In this document: positions 1 to 6,671 of the stretch, in pieces
How positions within the stretch are numbered: position 1 is the stretch's first letter
How the letters are laid out: each line of letters begins with the position of its first letter
NCBI GenBank assembly: GCA_035253585.1
Contig: DATFBY010000088.1
Location: 1-15,114, forward strand
DNA from: DATFBY01 sp035253585
GTDB taxonomy: Bacteria; Gemmatimonadota; Gemmatimonadetes; Gemmatimonadales; Gemmatimonadaceae
Direction of reading: 5' to 3'
Length of the DNA: 15,114 bases
Translations under genes and position numbers: made by a program
The notes under the pieces: generated by a model
Told to the model about the DNA's origin: nothing
What the model saw: only the letters and a program-made list of their open reading frames with translations
The model's database searches: none

Positions 1-397
1 GAGCGCGCATGCGCGTGAGGTCGATCTGCGGTGCGGCCGCCGTCCGGCGCGGCAGTGATGCCAGCGAGCCGAGTATGGTCGTGACCGCGCCGCATCCCGA
101 CGCCAGCACGCGCCGGCGATCCGCGCCTTCCACCGTGTCGAAGCGCGCCGCGGGCACGTCCACCCAGAAGCCGAGCTCCTTGGTGCATGGGCGCATCCGG
201 AGAATGTCGGCCGCGCTCTCGATGTAGCCCTCGCCGTGCAGCCACCCCGCGACCAGCTCCTCCAGACGATCGGGCGTGCACATCCACGTCACGGCCGGCA
301 CGCCGTTGACCTCGAGCCACACCGGCGCTTCCTCCACGGCGTCGAGCGGCGCCGTGCGCGGCGCTGTCGTGTCGGCCGACTGCGGTGTCACTGACAT
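1..397 (-). CDS. fdhD: FdhD, formate dehydrogenase accessory sulfurtransferase (3' part cut off by window edge)
   Basis: Reading the minus strand from the ATG at 397 gives 132 codons that run off the left edge. FdhD moves sulfur from the cysteine desulfurase IscS to the molybdenum cofactor of formate dehydrogenases. The family signature is clear: an N-terminal strand with the segment VNGVPAVTWMCTP (residues 30-42), then DRLEELVAGWLHGEGYIES (residues 43-61), then a glycine-rich active loop ASGCGAVTT (99-107). Family members often carry CxxC in that loop; here only the first cysteine (C102) remains and the second position is valine (V105). The gene lies 36 bases after the PTPS-family gene on the same strand and is probably the last visible member of the gpmI-led run. 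No Shine-Dalgarno is obvious. The identification is firm; activity of the one-cysteine form is unknown. Confidence 0.88.
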   Translation of the reverse strand, partial: MSVTPQSADTTAPRTAPLDAVEEAPVWLEVNGVPAVTWMCTPDRLEELVAGWLHGEGYIESAADILRMRPCTKELGFWVDVPAARFDTVEGADRRRVLASGCGAVTTILGSLASLPRRTAAAPQIDLTRMRA

Positions 398-433
398 GAA
401 CGAAGGATGGCGAGGCGGCCGACTACCGCGCAA

Positions 434-856
434 TCAGTCGCCGCGGTACTCGACCGAGAGCGCGTCATCCTCATGTACCACGACGCTCACCAACGTCACC
501 CTTTCCGGCAGATGCGCGACGACGCGCTCGAAGATCAGCCGCGCGACGTTCTCGCCCGTGGGGATGAGTGCGCCGTCCGCGAACTCGGGAACCTCGAGGT
601 TGAGATTCCGATGATCGAGCCTGTCTCGCACCTCCCGGTCGAGCAGCGCGTCGAGCTCGCCCAGATCGAGAATCATTCCAGTCTCGGGATCGATCTCGCC
701 GCGTACGGTCACGTCGCATCGATATCCGTGTCCGTGAAAGTGCGGATTTGCACAGGCCCCGAAGACGGTGCGGTTGCGCTCCTCTGACCAATCCGGTCGA
801 CGATAACGGTGCGCCGCGGCGAAGGCGACGCGGCGAGTGAGCAGCGCGGTTGCCAT
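434..856 (-). CDS. 6-pyruvoyl-tetrahydropterin synthase / QueD family protein
   Basis: A 140-residue protein of the usual length for this zinc-dependent T-fold family. Members act on dihydroneopterin triphosphate, giving either 6-pyruvoyl-tetrahydropterin or, for QueD, 6-carboxy-tetrahydropterin on the route to queuosine and other 7-deazapurines. Visible residues are zinc ligands H16 and the pair H41/H43 in HFHGHGY, catalytic cysteine C35, the DH pair D81/H82, and the PTGEN segment at 99-103. The cysteine lies six residues before the first HGH histidine, as in animal PTPS, whereas E. coli QueD has a spacing of four, as I remember it. The product (QueD or PTPS-type) therefore cannot be settled from the sequence. 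No queC, queE or queF is in the window. It starts 18 bases after the BON gene, without a clear Shine-Dalgarno. Confidence 0.9.
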   Translation of the reverse strand: MATALLTRRVAFAAAHRYRRPDWSEERNRTVFGACANPHFHGHGYRCDVTVRGEIDPETGMILDLGELDALLDREVRDRLDHRNLNLEVPEFADGALIPTGENVARLIFERVVAHLPERVTLVSVVVHEDDALSVEYRGD

Positions 857-874
857 TATCGGAGACGCGCGAAG

Positions 875-1393
875 CTAGGGGCGACCCCCGAGCGTGTCGT
901 CGTCCGGATCGAGGATCTCGCCGTCGAAGCCCTCGGGCGTCGGGTTGTCAGGCGGCTCCCACGGGGTGGCGTCGGCGATCGCACGGCCAACGTTGTGCGT
1001 CCCGAAGAGCCGGGCATCGAGATCTTCCCGCGTGCTCTCGGCGGTGTCGCTGGTGTCGTCGAGCGTGCGTCCGAGGGGCTCCTCGTCGGTGTCGTCGCGA
1101 CGAGCCAGGTGGTCATCGATCGCTTCAGGCTCCTCGTCCCGGCGTATCTCATCGAGCAACAATTGGTTGTCGACCTCGGCGCCAATGACGTCGCTGACCA
1201 CGCGCTCCGCGACGCGACGCTCTGCTTCCGTGCCGACCCGACCACCCAGGATGACGACGCCTTCGCGGACGGTCACCAGGATGTTGTCGGCATCCACAGT
1301 GTCGGTCGCCTCGAGCTCCTGCCTAACGACTCGCCGAAGCTCATCGTCGGACAGGTTGTCAGGATTGAAACGATCTTCGAAATCGGCGGGCAT
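875..1393 (-). CDS. BON-domain protein with acidic C-terminal tail
   Basis: I chose the ATG at 1393 (172 residues). A longer open frame reaches 1516, but that part overlaps the upstream gene, and the 1393 start has GAGGTG a few bases ahead of it. Residues about 14-82 form a BON domain: an amphipathic helix (DDELRRVVRQELEA), then strand-glycine-strand (ILVTVREGVVILGGRV), then a second helix (EAERRVAERVVSDVIGA). BON domains are typically found in envelope or osmotic-stress proteins such as OsmY and are thought to bind membranes or phospholipid. Residues 83-172 are rich in Asp and Glu and look disordered. There is no signal peptide, so the location is unclear. It begins 13 bases after the beta-barrel gene, so co-transcription with it is likely. 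Confidence 0.8.
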   Translation of the reverse strand: MPADFEDRFNPDNLSDDELRRVVRQELEATDTVDADNILVTVREGVVILGGRVGTEAERRVAERVVSDVIGAEVDNQLLLDEIRRDEEPEAIDDHLARRDDTDEEPLGRTLDDTSDTAESTREDLDARLFGTHNVGRAIADATPWEPPDNPTPEGFDGEILDPDDDTLGGRP

Positions 1394-1406
1394 GAGACAC
1401 CTCGCG

Positions 1407-2114
1407 TCAGCGACCGAAGAGGTACGAAAGGCCGATGGTGAGCGTCGGGTTATGCGTCCATTCCGATCGGCTCGAATTCGCTGGCAGCACCGGCTCGCTG
1501 TCCTCCGACGGTGCAACGAAGTACGCCGTCGGATAGCGAAGCTTGTACAGATGGTCGGTCAGGTCCAGCCGAATAGCGAGCCTACCTCCCGGCACGTAAC
1601 GCACTCCGGCGCCGACGGAAAGTGCAAAGGGAGTGCCGATATTGAAGCCGCCGTCGTCGACCTCCCGCCCAAGATCGGAGTAGAGCCCAGCGCCGGCGGT
1701 GATCAGCGGCTGCAAGCGATGCCAGCTTTTCTGCCCAGTCACCGCCATCGTGAAGCCCACGTTGCTCACCAACACCGGCAGCTTGATCTTGCCGCGCACA
1801 CGATCCGCGGGATCCTCCTCCTCCGGATCGAGAACCAACCGCTCGGTGGCGACGCCGGTGACGCGTGCCGTGAGCCACACGGGTCCGGCGATTCGCAGAT
1901 CGTACTGCAGTCCGATGGCCGGGCCGCCTTCGGGTCCGACGCCGGCGCGCCCCACGTCGCCGTCCATGTAGCCCGTGAACGGCGTCAGGCTGTGGCGCTG
2001 CGGCACGTCTCGATACGGACTGTCTCCCGGAGGATTTCCTACCTGTGCGGTCAAAGATGCGGGAAGCGAGCAGCTCACGGCGAAGATCAACGCTCCGACG
2101 AGCCTAACGTTCAC
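1407..2114 (-). CDS. Outer-membrane beta-barrel protein, function unknown
   Basis: A 235-residue protein starting with GTG at 2114. The start is set by an excellent Shine-Dalgarno (AAGGAG, five bases before the GTG), which overlaps the gpmI stop codon region. Residues 1-24 are a signal peptide (hydrophobic core LVGALIFAVSCSLPASL, probable cleavage after LTA). The mature part alternates hydrophobic and polar residues in beta-strands with Gly-rich turns (for example GRAGVGPEGGPAIGLQYDL and PFALSVGAGVRYVPGGRLAI). It ends in LTIGLSYLFGR, like the aromatic last strand of small outer-membrane barrels. The ligand or role cannot be read. It sits ten bases after gpmI and is probably translationally linked to it. 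Confidence 0.75.
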   Translation of the reverse strand: MNVRLVGALIFAVSCSLPASLTAQVGNPPGDSPYRDVPQRHSLTPFTGYMDGDVGRAGVGPEGGPAIGLQYDLRIAGPVWLTARVTGVATERLVLDPEEEDPADRVRGKIKLPVLVSNVGFTMAVTGQKSWHRLQPLITAGAGLYSDLGREVDDGGFNIGTPFALSVGAGVRYVPGGRLAIRLDLTDHLYKLRYPTAYFVAPSEDSEPVLPANSSRSEWTHNPTLTIGLSYLFGR

Positions 2115-2124
2115 GGAATCTCCT

Positions 2125-3672
2125 TCAGTCTGGGGTCAAGCGCAGGTCGACACCGGTCATCTCGCGCGGCTGCTCGATGCCCAGCATTGCGAGCACGGTG
2201 GGCCCCACGTCCTTCAGTGCTCCGCCGCCGCGGAGCGGCGGCACCGGATCGCTGTCCACCACCACCAGCGGCACCGGGTTGGTGGTGTGCGCCGTGTGCG
2301 GCCCGCCGGTGTCGGGATCGATCATGAGCTCGCAATTACCGTGATCGGCAGTCACGATCAAGCGGGCGTCAGCGCGCTCAGCCGACGTCAATACGCGCGC
2401 CAAGCAGGTGTCCACGCATTCGACGGCTTTGATCGTCGCCTCGAGCACACCCGAATGTCCTACCATGTCGCCGTTGGCGTAGTTGCAGAGGATGAAATCG
2501 AAGTCGCGTGACTCGATCGCGCGGCAGAGAACGTCGGTGACACCCGGCGCGCTCATCTCGGGCGCGAGATCGTACGTCGCCACCTTCTGGCTCGGCACCA
2601 GCTCGCGTACTTCGCCCGGGTAGGGAACTTCATACCCCCCGTTGAAGAAGTAGGTCACGTGCGGATACTTCTCGGTCTCCGCCGTGCGGAACATCGTCAT
2701 GGACCGTTCGGACACCACCTCGGCGACGATGCGAGAAAGCGTGAACGGCGGAAACGCGACGGGAAGGGAGAATGTCTCGTCGTACATCGTCATCGTCACG
2801 ACGTCCACGCGCGGACGACCGCCGACATCGAAGCCGGAGAAACCTTCCTCCGTGAGCGCGCGCACGATTTGACGCATGCGGTCGCTGCGGAAGTTGAAGA
2901 AGACGATCCCGTCGCCATCGCGCACCGGTGCGACTGGAGCGCCATCCGGGCGCACGACCACGACGGGCTTGATGAACTCGTCGGACTCGCCGCGCTCGTA
3001 TGCCTGACGAATCGCATCGACCGGATCGAGCACGGCGGGCGCGCCGCCCTCGACCATCGCGCGATACCAGAGCTCGGTCCGCTGCCATCGCCTGTCTCGG
3101 TCCATCCCGTAGTAGCGGCCACCGAGCGACGCGATGGCGGCACGCCCGCGAGCATGGTCGACGAGCTCGCGCATGAACTCGAGCGCGGAACGCGGCATGG
3201 TGTCACGTCCGTCGAGCAACGCGTGTATGGCGACGCGAGGCATCTGCTCGCGCTCCGCCATGTCGATCAACGCGAAGAGATGCCGATCGAGCGCGTGCAC
3301 TCCGCCATTTCCGATGAGCCCGCAGAGATGCAAGGTGCCGTTGCGCGATCTCACCGAGCGATACAGATGCGTGAGGGCATCGATCTGAAAGAACGCGCCG
3401 TCCGCGATCGCGCTGCTAATGCGAACGATGTCCTGCGGCACTACACGGCCGGCGCCCAGGTTGAGGTGGCCGACCTCGCTGTTGCCCATCTGCCCGTCCG
3501 GGAGTCCGACGGGAAGGCCCGAAGCGTCGAGGAGTGTGCGCTCGGATCGCTTCCAGAGCGCATCCCAGGTAGGTGTTCTGGCCAGTGCAATCGCGTTCCC
3601 GTTGCGATGCGGCCGGTACCCCCATCCGTCGAGCACCACTAAAACGACCGACCGCTTGCCGGGATGCGCCAT
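2125..3672 (-). CDS. gpmI: 2,3-bisphosphoglycerate-independent phosphoglycerate mutase
   Basis: This cytoplasmic glycolytic enzyme interconverts 3- and 2-phosphoglycerate with two metal ions, usually Mn2+. The start is the ATG at 3672 (515 residues, the normal family length). The frame stays open 94 codons further upstream, but that part is basic, low in family similarity and covers the opposite-strand gene. Motifs in order: LDGWGYRPHRNGNAIA with metal ligand D15; MGNSEVGHLNLGAGR with the phosphorylated serine S65; LLDGRDTMPRSA; NFRSDRMRQ; then NYANGDMVGHSG and TADHGNCE, the metal-binding motifs of the alkaline-phosphatase-like domain. It is the first gene of the minus-strand run; its stop codon overlaps the Shine-Dalgarno of the beta-barrel gene. 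Confidence 0.97.
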   Translation of the reverse strand: MAHPGKRSVVLVVLDGWGYRPHRNGNAIALARTPTWDALWKRSERTLLDASGLPVGLPDGQMGNSEVGHLNLGAGRVVPQDIVRISSAIADGAFFQIDALTHLYRSVRSRNGTLHLCGLIGNGGVHALDRHLFALIDMAEREQMPRVAIHALLDGRDTMPRSALEFMRELVDHARGRAAIASLGGRYYGMDRDRRWQRTELWYRAMVEGGAPAVLDPVDAIRQAYERGESDEFIKPVVVVRPDGAPVAPVRDGDGIVFFNFRSDRMRQIVRALTEEGFSGFDVGGRPRVDVVTMTMYDETFSLPVAFPPFTLSRIVAEVVSERSMTMFRTAETEKYPHVTYFFNGGYEVPYPGEVRELVPSQKVATYDLAPEMSAPGVTDVLCRAIESRDFDFILCNYANGDMVGHSGVLEATIKAVECVDTCLARVLTSAERADARLIVTADHGNCELMIDPDTGGPHTAHTTNPVPLVVVDSDPVPPLRGGGALKDVGPTVLAMLGIEQPREMTGVDLRLTPD

Positions 3673-3750
3673 CTTTGCTCGGTAAGTGTACGACTGTATA
3701 CTGCGCACGCGCGGTCGAAATGTATGCGGGCCATCACCCACCAGCCAGCG
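3673..3750. promoter_or_regulatory. Divergent promoter region between gpmI and the SH3-repeat gene
   Basis: This short gap separates the gpmI start (minus) from the SH3-repeat gene (plus), so it should hold both promoters. On the plus strand TATACT (3697-3702) is a good -10 box, with TTGCTC (3675-3680) sixteen bases upstream as a weaker -35. The core GTATAC (3696-3701) is palindromic, so the minus strand also reads a -10-like TATACA; a second minus-strand candidate is TACACT (3690-3685). No good minus-strand -35 was found. This is a match by eye only. Confidence 0.4.
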
Positions 3751-4791
3751 ATGCGACGTATTCCGCTGCTGCTCTTCATCTTGTCTCTGCTCCCCGCGAT
3801 TGCGTTCGCGCAGACGATCGTCTCGCGCGAGACTTCGCTGCTGACCGCACCTGACGGGCGCACACTGGCCACTGTTCGTGCTGGCGTCAGAGTGGCGACG
3901 ACGTCCACGTCGCGTCGCGGCGCGACGCAGGTGACTGTCGACGGGTGGATTCATCGCAGCGCACTCGGTGGTCGACGCGACACGTTTCCGATCTCGGTCA
4001 GGCGTGACAACGCCGTGCTTCGCGTGGATGATGACGCGAGCTCGCGCGTGGTCGCGCGGCTGCGGAACGGGATGGGGCTGCGCGAAGTGACGCGACGCGG
4101 TCAGTGGGTGCGCGTTCGTCGAACGGGATGGATTCGGACGAGAGCGCTCAGCTCACCGCAAGTGCAGGAATCGCGAGGAGTGATTAGGCGGGACTCGGGA
4201 GTCGGAACTCGTGACTCGGCTCGTGGAGACGCGGACGCTCGCGCGAGTGCCGAGCCGCGAGCCCCGAGCTCCGAGTCCCGCACTGACTCCCTCGATCTGC
4301 TGACCGCTCGTCGCACGATTCAGATCGCGGGCGCGCCTGGTGACCGCGCCATCGGGACCGCGGAGCCTGGTGCGCGGCTACAGCCGATCGCACGCGACCG
4401 CGGCTGGGTGCGAGTCCGACTCGAAGGGTGGGTGCGCGATACGTCGCTGGTGCCTGCGGACACGCTCGGTGCATCGCTGAGCGCCGCCGACATTCGCGCC
4501 GATCCCGTCGCGGCGCGAGGTCGGGCCGTGCGATGGGAGGTGCAGAAGATCTCGTATCAGGTCGCCGATGCGCTGCGAAAAGACATGGAGCAGAACGAGC
4601 CTTACCTGCTCGCGCGCGGTCCGGGGAACGAGAATGCGCTGCTCTATCTCGCGCTGCCGCCGTCGCTGGTGGAGCGAGCGCAGGCGATACCGTCACTGAG
4701 TCAGATCATCATCACCGGCCGGGTACGCTCCGGGCGAAGCGAGCCGGCCGGGATTCCGATTCTGGACGTGCTTTCGATCACACAAAAGTGA
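3751..4791 (+). CDS. Secreted protein with three SH3-like repeats
   Basis: With the ATG at 3751 the protein has 346 residues and a clean signal peptide (MRRIPLLLFILSLLPAIAFA, likely cleaved before Q21). The frame is open further upstream (ATG at 3724 and beyond), so the start is not certain. Three bacterial SH3-like units can be seen: about 22-72 (ending VDGWIHRSAL), 82-135 (ending GQWVRVRRTGWIRTRAL) and 188-235 (ending RGWVRVRLEGWVRDTSL). Such repeats usually bind peptidoglycan or partner proteins in the periplasm, which fits the murein genes downstream. Residues 250-346 form a separate unrecognised C-terminal domain. The linker between repeats two and three (about 147-177) is encoded by a decayed GGGACTC inverted repeat (separate entry) and is rich in Arg, Asp, Ser and Ala. 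Confidence 0.78.
   Translation: MRRIPLLLFILSLLPAIAFAQTIVSRETSLLTAPDGRTLATVRAGVRVATTSTSRRGATQVTVDGWIHRSALGGRRDTFPISVRRDNAVLRVDDDASSRVVARLRNGMGLREVTRRGQWVRVRRTGWIRTRALSSPQVQESRGVIRRDSGVGTRDSARGDADARASAEPRAPSSESRTDSLDLLTARRTIQIAGAPGDRAIGTAEPGARLQPIARDRGWVRVRLEGWVRDTSLVPADTLGASLSAADIRADPVAARGRAVRWEVQKISYQVADALRKDMEQNEPYLLARGPGNENALLYLALPPSLVERAQAIPSLSQIIITGRVRSGRSEPAGIPILDVLSITQK
4190..4279. repeat. Degenerate GGGACTC-heptamer inverted repeat inside the SH3-repeat gene
   Basis: The left arm (4190-4222) reads as heptamers GGGACTC, GGGAGTC, GGAACTC, GTGACTC and a final GGCTC. The right arm (4245-4279) is the reverse complement type: GAGTGCC, GAGCCGC, GAGCCCC, GAGCTCC, GAGTCCC. A 22-base spacer separates them. 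The outer 11 bases of the two sides (4189-4199 region and its partner ending at 4281) are nearly perfectly complementary. The same heptamer forms the perfect inverted repeat at 11296-11397. Here it is translated in frame as a linker between two SH3-like domains. Confidence 0.75.
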
Positions 4792-4900
4792 GGCCTTTCG
4801 GCAGCCTCGAGTCGGCACCGCATTTGCCAATACCAGGGTGCCAGAACGGCTTTCCACACGCTGCGCGGCCGCGCTAGCTGTCACTTCGAATCGACACTGA

Positions 4901-5581
4901 ATGGACTTTCGGGCGTTTAGGCGCCGCCACCCCGGCTACGTAGCCGCGGCGGCGATCATTCTGATTGGTTTGCTGGCTCTCGACGTTTGGTTCATCACCA
5001 AGCGATTACGCTACGAGCGCGAAATCGCTCGGCTCCGCTCGGGGATGACCGAATTCGAGCGCCGGCGAACGGATGCGATCCTCGCCTCTGAAGAGCACAA
5101 GATGCAGGTCATGCTGCAGCTCATCAGGCGACAGGCGAAGATCGACCCGGAGATTCACCTCGCCGTGTCGATCGACAGCGCGCAGATGTACCTGGAGCGC
5201 GAGGGCGCGTTGCTCCGAGAGATTCCAGTGGAGATCGGGCCCGAGCGCCGGGTCGGCATTTCCCCGGACACCGTTCACATGGCAATCCCGCGCGGCGCCC
5301 GCAGCGTCGCGCGAATCCTCGACGCGAAAAACGGCTGGGAGGTTCCAGCCTGGGTGTATGCCGACCGAAACATTCCGGCGCCTGACGACCGGGTAGTGAA
5401 GGGGGCGCTGGGGCCGGTGGCCATAGTGCTCGAAGGCGGCACTGTGGTGTATTCAATGCCGAGCACCGGTCCGCTGAACGATTCGTCGTACGTGCTGCCC
5501 GGGGGCGTGCGGGCCCGGGCGGGGGACCTCAAGGCGATCGTGCCTAACTTGAAACGCGGTACCGCGGTCTATTTCTACTGA
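4901..5581 (+). CDS. Membrane-anchored L,D-transpeptidase-like protein lacking the catalytic residues
   Basis: A 226-residue protein with a short basic N-terminus, one membrane helix (about 13-32), then a coiled-coil-like charged helix (RYEREIARLRSGMTEFERRR). The layout matches the next gene: RYER after the helix, a strand segment HLAVSIDSAQMYLEREGALL like its neighbour's YIVVSIADRRLWYKQGDETI, and the same ending (GTAVYFY against GTPVFIY). Aligning the C-termini puts LPGGVR (199-204) where the neighbour has the catalytic SHGCIR, and Y184-S-M where it has HGT. Both catalytic histidines and the cysteine are thus missing, so transpeptidase activity is not expected. A structural or regulatory partner role is possible. 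It ends six bases before the active paralogue, clearly one operon. No Shine-Dalgarno is seen. Confidence 0.72.
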   Translation: MDFRAFRRRHPGYVAAAAIILIGLLALDVWFITKRLRYEREIARLRSGMTEFERRRTDAILASEEHKMQVMLQLIRRQAKIDPEIHLAVSIDSAQMYLEREGALLREIPVEIGPERRVGISPDTVHMAIPRGARSVARILDAKNGWEVPAWVYADRNIPAPDDRVVKGALGPVAIVLEGGTVVYSMPSTGPLNDSSYVLPGGVRARAGDLKAIVPNLKRGTAVYFY

Positions 5582-5587
5582 TCCATC

Positions 5588-6445
5588 ATGAGCTTCGTTC
5601 AAGCAATTCGTGATAACGCCAAGATCGCATTAGCGCTGCTCGGGGGCATTCTGCTCGTGCTCGCGGCCAGCACCGCGCTGCTGGCATCCACCGCCGATCT
5701 GCGATACGAGCGGGACATCAGCCGCATCGTGTTCAATCGGAACTTCGAGCTGCTCGATGACATCACCAGGCAGCTCGGGATGGTGAGCGATTCGCTGGAG
5801 ACCGCGCTGGCCGGGAGCCCCGAGCGTCCCGCCAACAGCCCGTACATCGTGGTGAGCATCGCCGACCGGAGGCTGTGGTACAAGCAGGGGGACGAGACGA
5901 TCTTCACCACCCAGGTTGCCGTCGGCAGCGGCAAGACACTGGTGAAGAGCGGGAGTCGCGAGGAGTACAAGTTCGATACTCCCCGCGGGCGGCTCTTGGT
6001 GCAGAGCAAGGAGGCTGCACCGGTCTGGGTGCCGCCCGACTGGCACTACATCGAGCAGGCGAAGAAAAAGGGGCTAGGGGTGGTTCAGCTCAAGCGTGGT
6101 GACGCCGTCGAGGCTGGCGACGGGAGCGAGATCACGGTGGTGGGCAATGATGTCGTCCGGCGTACCGACGACGGCAGGAGCATCCCGTTCGAGTCCGGCG
6201 AGGAGCGTGAGATCGTGAGCGGCGGTAACATAATCATCCCGCCATTTGGCACGAATCAGCGAAAATTCCAGGGGGTGCTGGGCACGCACCGTCTCAATTT
6301 GGGCGACGGCTATGCGCTCCACGGCACCAACAAACCCGAGTCCATCGGCCAGGCCGTAAGTCATGGCTGCATAAGACTTAGGAACGAGGACATTGACTAT
6401 CTGTACAATATCGTACCCCTAGGAACACCCGTCTTCATATACTGA
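5588..6445 (+). CDS. L,D-transpeptidase (YkuD family), membrane anchored
   Basis: A 285-residue protein with one N-terminal membrane helix (about 13-36) and a periplasmic YkuD domain from about residue 84 (SPYIVVSIADRRLWYKQGDE) to the end. The catalytic motif is intact: H245 in ALHGTNKPESIG, then SHGCIRLRNEDI with H259 and the nucleophile C261. L,D-transpeptidases cleave the L,D bond of tetrapeptide stems and make 3-3 meso-diaminopimelate crosslinks, or attach proteins to murein; the acceptor cannot be predicted here. It follows the inactive-looking paralogue by six bases. The last 90 bases are less GC-rich than the rest. A GACC/GGTC hairpin overlaps its stop codon. Confidence 0.92.
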   Translation: MSFVQAIRDNAKIALALLGGILLVLAASTALLASTADLRYERDISRIVFNRNFELLDDITRQLGMVSDSLETALAGSPERPANSPYIVVSIADRRLWYKQGDETIFTTQVAVGSGKTLVKSGSREEYKFDTPRGRLLVQSKEAAPVWVPPDWHYIEQAKKKGLGVVQLKRGDAVEAGDGSEITVVGNDVVRRTDDGRSIPFESGEEREIVSGGNIIIPPFGTNQRKFQGVLGTHRLNLGDGYALHGTNKPESIGQAVSHGCIRLRNEDIDYLYNIVPLGTPVFIY

Positions 6446-6472
6446 CCATCCGGTCAGTCAGCCCAAGTTTTT
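6441..6472 (+). terminator. Possible weak terminator (or operator palindrome) after the L,D-transpeptidase
   Basis: ACTGACC (6441-6447) and GGTCAGT (6452-6458) form a perfect seven-base stem with a four-base loop, overlapping the stop codon. A run of five T lies at 6468-6472, nine bases past the stem, further than in a canonical intrinsic terminator. The palindrome could equally be a TetR-type operator. Either reading is tentative. Confidence 0.3.
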
Positions 6473-6501
6473 GCCTCCCAAAGCGGTAGTCGTCGTCCCT
6501 C

Positions 6502-6515
6502 TATAGTGGTAGAAT
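6502..6515 (+). promoter_or_regulatory. Candidate -10 boxes for the riboswitch-led operon
   Basis: TATAGT (6502-6507) and TAGAAT (6510-6515) both resemble a -10 box and lie in the only AT-richer stretch of the leader, about 65-80 bases ahead of the riboswitch. No convincing -35 was found (TAGTCG at 6487-6492 is weak). A start near 6515-6525 would place hairpins at 6522-6546 (CGGGCGG/CCGCCCG) and 6562-6577 (CCTCGC/GCGAGG) in the leader before the aptamer. Confidence 0.3.
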
Positions 6516-6580
6516 TGAATGCGGGCGGTGAAACATCCGCCGCCCGTGTTCATGCGCAGCTCCTCGCAGGTGCGAGGGCC

Positions 6581-6663
6581 CCTTGAAAAAGGCAAGTCGG
6601 TCGGAAGGCCGACGCGCAAAGCCATGAGGTGCTGGTTCTTCAGCACCCGTCTGGTTGCCAGGG
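6581..6663 (+). promoter_or_regulatory. Cyclic di-GMP-I (GEMM) type riboswitch
   Basis: The segment matches the GEMM-I aptamer in order and spacing. AAGGCAA (6589-6595) fits the conserved 5' core. Then comes a seven-pair stem GTCGGTC/GGCCGAC (6596-6602, 6607-6613) capped by a GGAA tetraloop of GNRA type. Next is the joining core GCGCAAAGCC (6614-6623), then a second hairpin GGTGCTG/CAGCACC (6628-6634, 6641-6647) and the 3' core GGTTGCC (6653-6659). Against the Vibrio cholerae Vc2 aptamer, as I remember it, the first stem has the same length, and the positions matching ligand-contacting G20 and C92 are G6591 and C6658, as expected for c-di-GMP. The second hairpin is short and I see no standard tetraloop receptor. 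A basal stem CCTTG/CAGGG (6581-6585, 6659-6663) would cover the first half of the Shine-Dalgarno, suggesting control of translation. Confidence 0.85.
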
Positions 6664-6671
6664 AGGCTCCC

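Noticed and set aside
894..2327. 477-codon plus-strand open frame
   Set aside because: It lies opposite the BON and beta-barrel genes; the translation is Ser/Arg-rich with no family signature, as expected for a shadow frame in GC-rich DNA.
3673..3954. Upstream extension of gpmI by 94 codons
   Set aside because: The extension covers the divergent intergenic region and the SH3-repeat signal peptide; gpmI proteins normally begin just before the LDGWG motif, as at 3672.
4792..4900. Promoter for the L,D-transpeptidase pair
   Set aside because: TTGCCA (4824-4829) and TCGAAT (4886-4891) are single boxes without a properly spaced partner; no call made.
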